64,000 nt of DNA from an uncultured Acinetobacter sp. GTDB lineage: Bacteria; Cyanobacteriota; Vampirovibrionia; Gastranaerophilales; Gastranaerophilaceae. This document shows positions 1-8,201 of this stretch, in pieces (within the stretch, counting starts at the first letter, position 1; each line of letters starts with the position of its first letter). The notes under the pieces were generated by a model. It ran no database searches and was not told the origin of the DNA. It saw only the letters and a list, made by a program, of their open reading frames with translations. Position numbers and translations under genes: made by a program. Location of the stretch: the NCBI GenBank assembly GCA_947306495.1, contig CAMZGT010000002.1:1-64000 (forward strand), given 5' to 3'.

Positions 1-860
1 AAATCAGCTCTCGGTGCACCGACACCATACAAGCCATATCCTTTATATCGGGTATTAAAGTTCTTTTCCGGCATATAGTCTTTCATATTGAGATTTTTTG
101 AAATACCGCCTGCAAGAGTTTTTCCTTTGATACCAAACAACGGATAGAAACTTGTTGAGCCGTTTTGTTCCGTTACTGATGCAACATTATTTGATACAAC
201 AATGTTCCAACCCGACAATTTTCCGATATATCCTTTTGCCATTTTTTGATGACCGGATTCAACATACTTCAAATCTTCTAATTGACCTAAATAGAATTGA
301 TATTCGGGTGGTACGATAGCAACCATTTGACCGTCAATCCAATTTGTATGACCTTTTCCGTCACCTCTTTGGAATTTTGCTTGCATATACGCAAAAATTT
401 CTTTTGCTACACTTGAAGTCAAAGTTATTGCAGTATTGTTTGTACCGGATAAATAATGCCCTGCTCTTGTGTATAATTTTCCGTAAGCAGTATCAACGGC
501 AGCTGCAAATTGTTTTATTGCATCAGAAGAATATTCTTTTGCAAGTTCAACCTTTTGTTTCAAGTCGGGTGCATTATTAATTTGTTGCCTTTTAACTTCA
601 TCAACTTCGTAATGAAAGGCTTTACCCTTATCAAACTTAACTTTTGCCGTAGTAGTTGTGGTTAATTCTGCATCATCTAAATCACCGCCCGTATAATCAA
701 ACAAAGTAACCATAGCAGGCATAATGACATCAACTTCCGCACCAACTCTCACACCGTCTTTTAATTCGGTATGTGCTAACTGACCTATCACCATTTCATC
801 ATAGACATACTTATTAAATGCCTTAGTGAAGGTCGTAATCATTACTTGTTCATCAGACAT
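1..860 (-). CDS. Putative phage major capsid protein (partial, runs off left edge)
   Basis: Open minus-strand frame from ATG at 858-860 (MSDEQVMITTFTKAFNKYVYDEMVIGQLAHTELKDGVRVGAEVDVIMPAMVTLFDYTGGDLDDAELT...). Absent from ORF track because it is truncated. Lies downstream of scaffold and portal. Confidence 0.65.
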   Translation of the reverse strand, partial: MSDEQVMITTFTKAFNKYVYDEMVIGQLAHTELKDGVRVGAEVDVIMPAMVTLFDYTGGDLDDAELTTTTTAKVKFDKGKAFHYEVDEVKRQQINNAPDLKQKVELAKEYSSDAIKQFAAAVDTAYGKLYTRAGHYLSGTNNTAITLTSSVAKEIFAYMQAKFQRGDGKGHTNWIDGQMVAIVPPEYQFYLGQLEDLKYVESGHQKMAKGYIGKLSGWNIVVSNNVASVTEQNGSTSFYPLFGIKGKTLAGGISKNLNMKDYMPEKNFNTRYKGYGLYGVGAPRAD

Positions 861-913
861 AATGTACTCTCTTTCTTAATTTTTGGGTAGGGGTAAATAT
901 ATATATTTGAGCC

Positions 914-1879
914 TTATATCAATGCCTCGATTGCACTATCAAGTTCTTCGGGGGAATAATCCTCTACCCTTTTTGTAGTAACAACTTTTTGATTGGTTTT
1001 CGGACTAAGATTTTTTAGAGAATCTTTTTCCTTTTCATTCTCGGATTTTAGTTTTAATTCTTCCTCAAATTCTTTTCTGAAAACATCTTTTAACTTCTGA
1101 AGATGTCCGATTAATGCTGAAGTTTCAAAGGCATCACCTTTTACTTCTAAAGCCGATTTAAAGAAATCAACAAATTCGGGGATTTTAAACCAATCGGGGT
1201 AATCGTCAAACGATTTTTTAACAAAATTTTGAGCCTCTTGTTTGTACTGTTCGTACTTTTCGGCATTTTGCCGTTCAATAACTTGGTTTTTATACCTTTC
1301 TGCAAAAACTGATACTCTTTTTACAACATCAACACTAAATTCTTCTTCGATTTTGTCTAGTATTGCAGGGTTAGGAGTTTTAGAATATACCGCTAATAAT
1401 CCCTGTACTCTTTCGGGATCAGAAACAGTATATAAATATTTTTCGTACTCATTAGATACGGCATTGGCAACTTCTTGCGTAAGTTCCATATCTTCAGAGT
1501 TCCTATAACCCTGTTGTAATGCTAAAGACTGTTGTTGTAACTGTAATTGTTCAGCATACTCGGCTTTCTTTTGTAGTATTGCTTTTTCTTTTTCCCAATC
1601 TGCTTTTTGATTTAAAAGAGGCTCTAATTGTTGGTAAGATTTAAGCAAATTTTCTACATTAACCGTTCCGTCAGTATTCAAAAACTTGTCAGGGCATTTA
1701 GTAATGTTATCCTGTGTTTCATCTTCTGATTCGGTTTCTTCGGTTTGTTCTTCAGTTTCTTCGGTATCAGCCGTATTTTCTTGATTATCATTCTCAACAT
1801 CTTCACTATCGAAAATTTCTTGTATTTGAGAATCTAAATCTTGATTATCGGTTGTTGATACATTTTGTTCGTTTTCCAT
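914..1879 (-). CDS. Putative phage scaffold protein
   Basis: Acidic, Glu/Gln-rich coiled-coil protein immediately upstream of the capsid gene and downstream of portal. Confidence 0.65.
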   Translation of the reverse strand: MENEQNVSTTDNQDLDSQIQEIFDSEDVENDNQENTADTEETEEQTEETESEDETQDNITKCPDKFLNTDGTVNVENLLKSYQQLEPLLNQKADWEKEKAILQKKAEYAEQLQLQQQSLALQQGYRNSEDMELTQEVANAVSNEYEKYLYTVSDPERVQGLLAVYSKTPNPAILDKIEEEFSVDVVKRVSVFAERYKNQVIERQNAEKYEQYKQEAQNFVKKSFDDYPDWFKIPEFVDFFKSALEVKGDAFETSALIGHLQKLKDVFRKEFEEELKLKSENEKEKDSLKNLSPKTNQKVVTTKRVEDYSPEELDSAIEALI

Positions 1880-1881
1880 AT

Positions 1882-2082
1882 TTAAACCTTCTTTCTCTCA
1901 CTCTCAAAATCTGATTTCCATTTATCCGTATCGTAAATATTTTTCAACATACCCTGCAAAATAAGAGGGTTTATGTCGGTATTTGATAAACGGACAATAT
2001 TATCTAACTGATACGACCTAGTTTTTGAGTATTCTTCACTCATAACTAGGTCATATTTTTCTATCAAAATATCTTTATTCAT
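1882..2082 (-). CDS. Small phage head-region protein, unknown function
   Basis: ORF track 1882-2136; internal ATG (MNKDILIEKYDLVMSEEYSK...) at 2082 gives a short overlap with the portal gene and is the likelier start. Confidence 0.5.
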   Translation of the reverse strand: MNKDILIEKYDLVMSEEYSKTRSYQLDNIVRLSNTDINPLILQGMLKNIYDTDKWKSDFESERKKV

Positions 2083-4012
2083 AAATTTGCATTTTACTTT
2101 CGGGTTTTTCGATAAGCGGAGTAGTTGGTATTCCAAACTCCGAACTTATATTTACCCCTTCTCTTGGTATCTCTATTGGACTAGGATTTGCAACTTTTTG
2201 TTTTTCTTTTTCCTGTTGTACTTGATTTATCATTTCTTGCACCGCAGGGTTTTGCATCAAAATTTGTTGAACTTCCATTGGCATTTGTTCCATAGGCTGC
2301 AAAAATCTTTCGGGATTTTCTACGCCTTTTTGTTCCATATACCAAACAAATATTGACTGAACATTTAGAGGAATATGATTTGCAAATCTTTCTACCGCAA
2401 GAATAACCATATCGGCAAAACTAAATCTTTCCGTCATTGAATTTCGGTCTGAATAAGTATAGCGATATTCTGCCTGTCTTACTTCGTCAGTAATAACAAC
2501 ATTTTCGGGGTTATTATCTTTATTTAAAAATATTTGTTCCGTACCAAATTTGAAGTTTGCACAAAGTTTAGCAACATTTTTAACGGTAGGTATAATAAAG
2601 TATTGATTTATTACATCCAAAACCATTGAAAGACGAGTTGTTTGCCCCTGTGTTTTTACATTAATTTCCGTAGCGGTTTTAGTCCTGTTTTCTTCAGCAC
2701 CCATCATATTTGGGAAGATGCCGGATATTTCACTCATTAAATCGGATAAAAATGTAATATCGTTAATAAAGATATTGCTTTGAAAAGTCATTGGCTGAAT
2801 ACTGCTAGAAGTATAAAGTTGCGGATCGTATGTAATTATCTTTCCGGGATATAGTTCCACATCATCATCGTCAAAGAAATCTTTAGGACAAAGTAATGGT
2901 GGGTTTTCCGATAATGATTGCATATCAACAGTTTTATTCAGTAAATTTTCTTGAACATGTGCCAAATCTAAAACGGAATAAAGAGGGCTTATTCCTCTCT
3001 TTGTTTCGGGATCTTGCAGAAAAGCACCAAATGAAAACGGATTAATAACAAACTTATTCTTTTCAAATCGGACTAAATATTTACCACCGACAACTACTGC
3101 GTGCCAATTTCTTAAAACTTCACCACTCGGCAAAGTAAAGTTTCCCCAATGTTCTAACACTTCAACGGTTGAGCCGTTTTTGTGTTTATCTAACAGAGAA
3201 TCTTTTGATTGGTTTAATAAGTCGGAACTATCCGGCTCTTTTGATACCATACCTCTTAATTCTCTAGCGATTTCGGGAGTTATTTCATAGCATTTGTTAT
3301 TGATAATATCATCCGGTGTTCGCCAAGTCCTGTTTATTTTCGGACAATTATCAAAATCATCTGCTTGTGTAACATCAAAAACAAAGTCAGCCGGATTAAC
3401 AGGAATAATATACGGATTATCGTAAACTATTTTTTCATCAATATAGAAGTTTTGACCTTTTGATTTTGCCTCAATAATTTTTGGTAAATTTTTTATATCA
3501 TTCCTAAACAAAATCTCAAAAAAGTTTATAGGTCTGCGATATTCTTCTTTTCGTGTTCGCCAAGTAGTAAATGATACCAATTCGCCATAAATTAAAGCAT
3601 TATCAATAACAGTATCGCATATTTGCGGATATTCCATTTTTTCAAGAATATCTACAAGCATAGCCTTTTGTTTGTTTGAATTATTATCAGCCTCTAAAGA
3701 TTCGCCCGATACATCAAACATTGAATTTATGCCGGAGTAAGTATTTTTCCAAATAAAAGCCTTAAAAGTTTGATAGTACATAAAGATTTTGCACATCTTA
3801 ACTTTGGCTTTCCATTTTTTGTTTTTATCGGTTATTTTGGATAAATCTTTTTTGAAAAATATCTCTTTAATAAGTTCATTTGCCATTGATAAATTACTTT
3901 GGCGAGAATCATTATATGTTTTAAAATCGGTAACAATCCTTTTTGCTATATTTGCTTTTTCTTCATTGGATAACTTTTTTACCTTTTTAAATTTTTCTAT
4001 AATGTATTCCAT
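2075..4012 (-). CDS. Phage portal protein
   Basis: 645 aa; portal-like composition and position (SGIFPNMMGAEENRTKTATEINVKTQGQTTRLSMVLDVINQYFIIPTVKNV), between TerS-like and scaffold genes. Confidence 0.75.
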   Translation of the reverse strand: MEYIIEKFKKVKKLSNEEKANIAKRIVTDFKTYNDSRQSNLSMANELIKEIFFKKDLSKITDKNKKWKAKVKMCKIFMYYQTFKAFIWKNTYSGINSMFDVSGESLEADNNSNKQKAMLVDILEKMEYPQICDTVIDNALIYGELVSFTTWRTRKEEYRRPINFFEILFRNDIKNLPKIIEAKSKGQNFYIDEKIVYDNPYIIPVNPADFVFDVTQADDFDNCPKINRTWRTPDDIINNKCYEITPEIARELRGMVSKEPDSSDLLNQSKDSLLDKHKNGSTVEVLEHWGNFTLPSGEVLRNWHAVVVGGKYLVRFEKNKFVINPFSFGAFLQDPETKRGISPLYSVLDLAHVQENLLNKTVDMQSLSENPPLLCPKDFFDDDDVELYPGKIITYDPQLYTSSSIQPMTFQSNIFINDITFLSDLMSEISGIFPNMMGAEENRTKTATEINVKTQGQTTRLSMVLDVINQYFIIPTVKNVAKLCANFKFGTEQIFLNKDNNPENVVITDEVRQAEYRYTYSDRNSMTERFSFADMVILAVERFANHIPLNVQSIFVWYMEQKGVENPERFLQPMEQMPMEVQQILMQNPAVQEMINQVQQEKEKQKVANPSPIEIPREGVNISSEFGIPTTPLIEKPESKMQIYE

Positions 4013-4518
4013 TAGATATTATCTTCCTTTACACCTTCAATAACCAAAACTTCGGGTTGGTCGATTTTGAGATTACCTTCTTCATCCATACCCAAAGCAA
4101 CTCTCAAACCTTTTTGAGCCTTAGAGATACCGGACATAATCAAATCCATATTATATGCAGATGCTCTCGGTTTTGCTTTTCCTTCAGTAAGTTCGGTTTT
4201 ATACTGATCCAAAAGAGTTTGTATAACATCAAGAGATTCGTTAAATAATTGGATATGTCTTTCGTTAGCAGCGATTTTTTCTTCTTCAACTCTTTCACAA
4301 AGTTTTTGAGTAACTTTTTCCTCAATTTTTCGCTTTTTCCGGTTGATACCTTCCCTGCTCATTTTTTCAATTATGGTTTTCCGTTTTATATCCAAATAGG
4401 GTATTTGTTCCATAACATAGTCAAGAGTTTCATTCCGTAAATACAAAGTTCTGATTTTTTGCCAATCCTTTGCAGTAGGTTTTCTTTTTTCAATAGGTTT
4501 TTCTTCCTTTTTAGCCAT
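4012..4518 (-). CDS. Putative terminase small subunit-like DNA-binding protein
   Basis: 168 aa, HTH-like N-terminus (AKDWQKIRTLYLRNETLDYVMEQIPYLDIKRKTIIEKMSREGINRKKRK), stop/start overlap with portal gene. Confidence 0.5.
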   Translation of the reverse strand: MAKKEEKPIEKRKPTAKDWQKIRTLYLRNETLDYVMEQIPYLDIKRKTIIEKMSREGINRKKRKIEEKVTQKLCERVEEEKIAANERHIQLFNESLDVIQTLLDQYKTELTEGKAKPRASAYNMDLIMSGISKAQKGLRVALGMDEEGNLKIDQPEVLVIEGVKEDNI

Positions 4519-4594
4519 AATAAAATCCTTTTTTATAAGCGGAGTTATTATAAAATTCCATTCAATCTTTTATTTACCCCTTACCCCAAAGAAA

Positions 4595-4619
4595 AGACGG
4601 CTAGGGATAACAGCCGTCT
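4595..4619 (-). terminator. Predicted intrinsic terminator
   Basis: AGACGGCT-agggataac-AGCCGTCT; on the minus strand the stem is followed by TTTTCTTT. Confidence 0.6.
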
Positions 4620-4670
4620 ATCAACCAACATCACACATCATCAAGGAGTAAATTAAATGAAAGATAAATA

Positions 4671-5120
4671 TTAAATCTTTTTCAATAATTGTTTATTTCC
4701 AAAGAAGTCGCATCTTTTTTGCCTAATCTCAATAACATCACCTTTGTTATTATGGACTTCTTGATTTTCACCGTAACAAAAACCATAGGGTACGGATTGT
4801 AATTTGATTAAATCTTGGTCGGTGTATTTGACTTCTTTTATCAGCCTGTCGGTATATTTTTCTAATAAATCACCGCCAATAAGTTCACAAAAAATTTCAC
4901 CGTCAGAAATTCGTGTTTCAACGAGTTTTGCAAGTCCTTTTTCGCATATAGGACAAGTTGCAAGATAAAATCTTCTATGGGTAAATTTTTCATTATCATT
5001 TAAAAACCACACTTCATGCGGCTTAAATGTCATATTACAATGGGTAAACATACAATAATCCCCGTAGGTTACGATATGCCAATTTCTTTTCGTCAGTCCC
5101 CTGTGTGAGCCAATCCCCAC
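4671..5120 (-). CDS. Hypothetical phage protein with C..CPIC motif
   Basis: 149 aa ORF with CMFTHC...CPICEKG cysteines; no confident family. Confidence 0.5.
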   Translation of the reverse strand: MGIGSHRGLTKRNWHIVTYGDYCMFTHCNMTFKPHEVWFLNDNEKFTHRRFYLATCPICEKGLAKLVETRISDGEIFCELIGGDLLEKYTDRLIKEVKYTDQDLIKLQSVPYGFCYGENQEVHNNKGDVIEIRQKRCDFFGNKQLLKKI

Positions 5121-5189
5121 CTAACACTACTTCAAATGTTCATATCAACTACTCTTATATTATCCAACATTGTCTATAAAAATTGTTGC

Positions 5190-5233
5190 AACTATGACAA
5201 CTTGTAAAAAAAGTTTTACAAAGTGTCATAGTT
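5190..5233. repeat. Inverted repeat, 20-bp arms
   Basis: AACTATGACAACTTGTAAAA / TTTTACAAAGTGTCATAGTT, 18/20 complementary, 4-nt loop. Confidence 0.85.
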
Positions 5234-5304
5234 AGAACAAAAGTATTGCCGGATAAATTATAATAGGTATGTAAGATGTTTGATTTATTTATCTAGGTGT
5301 TTAT

Positions 5305-5328
5305 AGTCCTTCTCCGGAAGGACTTTTT
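5305..5328 (+). terminator. Predicted intrinsic terminator
   Basis: AGTCCTTC-TCCG-GAAGGACT followed by TTTT. Confidence 0.7.
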
Positions 5329-5390
5329 AATGCCCTTTTTTTGGTCTTGGGATATATGGGTATGTGTATTCTATATTTAATAGAAGTTAA

Positions 5391-5412
5391 TTCGGGGGGT
5401 ACACCCCCCGAA
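5391..5412. repeat. GC-rich inverted repeat
   Basis: TTCGGGGGG-TACA-CCCCCCGAA, perfect 9-bp arms. Confidence 0.85.
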
Positions 5413-5812
5413 GAATTGACAATGGTGGAACTTGAAAGATTAAAGAGTTTGTAGCAACGAGATTGATGTATCTGCTATTAGAGGGTGGAAGTCAATATCG
5501 GCTATCGAATAAAATGATAAAGACGGAATCAAAAATACGGATTTCGTTGATTGTTGATGCAATCTTCATAAATCAGTTTTTACAATTAAAAAACGTATCA
5601 AATCAAATTCCCGACTTCAAATATATGTGTTGTCTTTTTTAGTCAGTAACGATACAAATATTGTTAATGTCTTATTTTTCAATAATACTCCTAAAGTTTG
5701 TTGTAATACTGTTTGCACTTCGTCTTTGTAAACATTCTTTCGGTTGAAACCTTTTTGTTTTCCCTTCCGTTCCTCTCTACTCCGTATCTGTATTTGTGTT
5801 CTCACCGATTAA

Positions 5813-6011
5813 AACAGGAAGTAAAAATTTTTATGCCTAAATCGGACTGAAGTGTAAAATTTGTTACAGTTCCTAACAACGATTTCTCTAGCCTTTAAGT
5901 TATGGTGTTGTTAAGAACTGTAACAAGATTTGTCCGTTTTAGTCAAAAACCGCCTTGTGAAACTACCAACCAAAAGTATCTGCTACCAAGTTGCTATTTT
6001 TACTTCCTGTT
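5813..6011. repeat. Inverted repeats flanking a possible divergent control segment
   Basis: AACAGGAAGTAAAAAT (5813-5828) and exact reverse complement ATTTTTACTTCCTGTT (5996-6011), with imperfect outward extension to about 5770 and 6050. Confidence 0.85.
5861..5926. repeat. Inner inverted repeat, 20-bp arms
   Basis: TTGTTACAGTTCCTAACAAC (5861-5880) / GTTGTTAAGAACTGTAACAA (5907-5926), 19/20 complementary. Confidence 0.85.
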
Positions 6012-6065
6012 GCGGTTAAAGAGGTGTGAACACAAAGACGCTACTGCGTAGAAAGGAACTCAATT

Positions 6066-6563
6066 ATGTCAAACAAAAAAGATTTCAACCTCATTCCGTA
6101 TGTTTACGGCAGACTTTATGCAGAACAGTATTACGATAAAGTCGGTTACGGAGTATTATTTGAAAAATCAGACAAAGTTTATTCTTGGAAAGGTATCTTT
6201 TACTGGCTAAAAAAGGAAGGTTATTTGGTTAATTATGAAGTTGGTAATGTTGATTATGATACTTCGGTTGTTTGTTTCAAGTTTAATCGTACAAAACTGA
6301 CTTATGAAGGTTACATCAGAGCCGTTGAAAAAGGCTTGAAGAAAAATGAACTTGTTGTTACTCCTATGAGTGAGTTTGTTCAACAACTTGATACCGAAAA
6401 AGACCGAGATAAATTAGTTGATGGTTTTGAGGCTCAATATAAAAAGCCTGTTGAGTACATAGCACCTACTGATAGATGCTTAAAAGAACTCAATAAGAAA
6501 ATTATGGAAGAACTTGCCAAAGGTGAAACTCCTAATGGTGATGAGGAAAAAAAGGCGGCTTAG
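6066..6563 (+). CDS. Hypothetical phage protein
   Basis: 165 aa ORF with upstream AGAAAGGAAC Shine-Dalgarno-like sequence; no recognised family. Confidence 0.7.
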   Translation: MSNKKDFNLIPYVYGRLYAEQYYDKVGYGVLFEKSDKVYSWKGIFYWLKKEGYLVNYEVGNVDYDTSVVCFKFNRTKLTYEGYIRAVEKGLKKNELVVTPMSEFVQQLDTEKDRDKLVDGFEAQYKKPVEYIAPTDRCLKELNKKIMEELAKGETPNGDEEKKAA

Positions 6564-6574
6564 TCCGTCTTTTT
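6549..6574 (+). terminator. Predicted terminator overlapping the stop codon of 6066-6563
   Basis: AAAAAGGCGG-CTTAGT-CCGTCTTTTT; TAG stop lies in the loop. Confidence 0.7.
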
Positions 6575-6933
6575 GATTTGGGGATTGCTTGTGTTATTCG
6601 TCAAAACAAAGTTCACGCACAAGCAATTCTTTTAATGCCCTTTTGGTATAGATTATACGCACTTGCGTGCCGTTGTCTATACCGAAAGGCTTTCTTTTCT
6701 AATATTGCAAATACTTGCGTATGATTCGGGTTGAATTAATATGCTCTATTGAGATACGCAATTATGGAGTAATAGAAGAAAAGAGAAAAAGAATACCCAA
6801 AAGCAATAGAATTAAGTATTTAATGCAAATTTAGAGTAAAAAATGATAGAACAATAAATTTGCAAGAAAAAAACAATAATTGTTTTGTGTATTAACTTGC
6901 ATTTATTTTTAAAAAGGTTTTCACTTGTTAAAG

Positions 6934-7099
6934 GTTATTAACAGTTAAAAGCAAATAGTTATAACCTTTTAAAGTTAAAGTCTTAGTCTTATATAGGTTA
7001 TAACCTATTTTAGTTAAAAGTTATAACATGTATTAGTTAATATACATGTTATTAACTAATATAAGTTAATAATAACAACATGTAATAGTTATTAACTAT
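6934..7099. repeat. Cluster of GTTATAAC / GTTATTAAC palindromes
   Basis: GTTATTAAC at 6934, 7048, 7088; GTTATAAC at 6958, 6997, 7020; includes 16-bp palindrome ATAGGTTATAACCTAT (6993-7008). Confidence 0.85.
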
Positions 7100-7184
7100 A
7101 AAGACAATATATGTTAAAGCAGGGGGTAAGCGAGGGGTTTGGATTCCATTCCCTTCGTTTATTCTATGTAATAAAAGAACTGAA

Positions 7185-7210
7185 GTCGGATAAAGTCCGG
7201 CTCTTTTTTT
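7185..7210 (+). terminator. Predicted intrinsic terminator
   Basis: AGTCGGA-TAAAG-TCCGGCT followed by CTTTTTTT. Confidence 0.65.
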
Positions 7211-7239
7211 GGGAAGTTAATACGGAAAGGAAGGTAATC

Positions 7240-7443
7240 GTGAGAACTGTAACACTCAATGCTGAAGATATAAAGACATTATTAGATGAAGGCGAATTAT
7301 ATTTATCATCAGATAAAACCATTTATTTTTCAGATGTTGAAGGATTCAAACTTGAATTAAGTTACAAAGGTGACGGCTATAAACCGATAAAAGCCGTCAT
7401 TGATTTTGTTTATGACGAAAATATAAAGTTTACGGAAGGATAA
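7240..7443 (+). CDS. Hypothetical small phage protein
   Basis: Track gives 7111-7443, but a terminator lies inside that 5' part; in-frame GTG at 7240 follows GGAAAGGAAGG. Confidence 0.55.
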   Translation: MRTVTLNAEDIKTLLDEGELYLSSDKTIYFSDVEGFKLELSYKGDGYKPIKAVIDFVYDENIKFTEG

Positions 7444-7446
7444 AAT

Positions 7447-8088
7447 ATGTCAAAAGATTATTTACTTGAATTTATAAAATGTATGGAAAGTGTTGATAGA
7501 AGTAAACACAATTTTGAGATTTTTCAAGATTTTTTGATTATGGCATCAGCATCTTTCAATAATGCAATAGTAAAAGATGAAAATGTTGAAAATGAATATA
7601 TGGAAGTCGTGCAACGATATAAAGATGTAAAGCCGTTATGTGAATTGCTTGCAATAACTACAATGGCATTAGAACAAAAAATGCACGATTTTTTAGGTGA
7701 AGTTTATATGTCCGCAGGGTTTGGTAACAAACACAACGGACAATTTTTTACACCATATCACATGTCATTATGTATGGCAAAAATGCTTATAGGTGAATAT
7801 GTAGAAAATGAAATAAAAGAAAAAGGCTATTACACTTTATCAGAGCCTTGTTGTGGTGCGGGTGGAATGATTATCGCATTTGCAAACACACTACTTGATA
7901 AAGGATATAACCCTCAAAAAATAATGAAGTTTTTAGGAACGGATATTGATATTGGTTGTTGCAGAATGGCATATATCCAAACATCTTTATTGGGATTAAA
8001 AGGTGATATTGTGCATGGTAACACTCTTTCACTTGAAATATGGCGAAAGTTTACAACACCAATGTCATATCTGACTTTAGCAGCATAA
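7447..8088 (+). CDS. N-6 adenine methyltransferase-like phage protein (SAM-binding motif present, catalytic NPPY/F not seen)
   Basis: NGQFFTPYHMSLCMAKML and SEPCCGAGGMIIAF resemble HsdM-type N6_Mtase; ends without (N/D)PP(Y/F). Confidence 0.7.
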   Translation: MSKDYLLEFIKCMESVDRSKHNFEIFQDFLIMASASFNNAIVKDENVENEYMEVVQRYKDVKPLCELLAITTMALEQKMHDFLGEVYMSAGFGNKHNGQFFTPYHMSLCMAKMLIGEYVENEIKEKGYYTLSEPCCGAGGMIIAFANTLLDKGYNPQKIMKFLGTDIDIGCCRMAYIQTSLLGLKGDIVHGNTLSLEIWRKFTTPMSYLTLAA

Positions 8089-8149
8089 GGTGGTGGTGAA
8101 TTATGAAAATACAAATAGAATCGGAATTATAAAATTTGTAGATAGTTAG

Positions 8150-8186
8150 AAAAAAGGCACTTGTCAATTAAGACAGGTGCTTTTTT
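8150..8186 (+). terminator. Predicted intrinsic terminator
   Basis: AAAAAAGGCACTTGTC-AATTAA-GACAGGTGCTTTTTT. Confidence 0.8.
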
Positions 8187-8201
8187 CGTAAGGAGTAAAA
8201 A

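Noticed and set aside
5617-5805. 62-aa minus-strand ORF beside the inverted repeats
   Set aside because: GTG start and basic low-similarity sequence; coding potential not convincing, so treated as part of the regulatory zone.
6934-7099. Palindrome cluster considered as a CRISPR array
   Set aside because: No uniform repeat length or unique spacers of constant size, and no cas genes nearby.
7111-7239. N-terminal extension of ORF 7111-7443
   Set aside because: Contains a terminator-like hairpin with a T tract, and a better SD/GTG start is at 7240.
7447-8088. Possible restriction-modification system
   Set aside because: No restriction or specificity subunit adjacent and no catalytic NPPF seen; better treated as a lone phage MTase-like protein.
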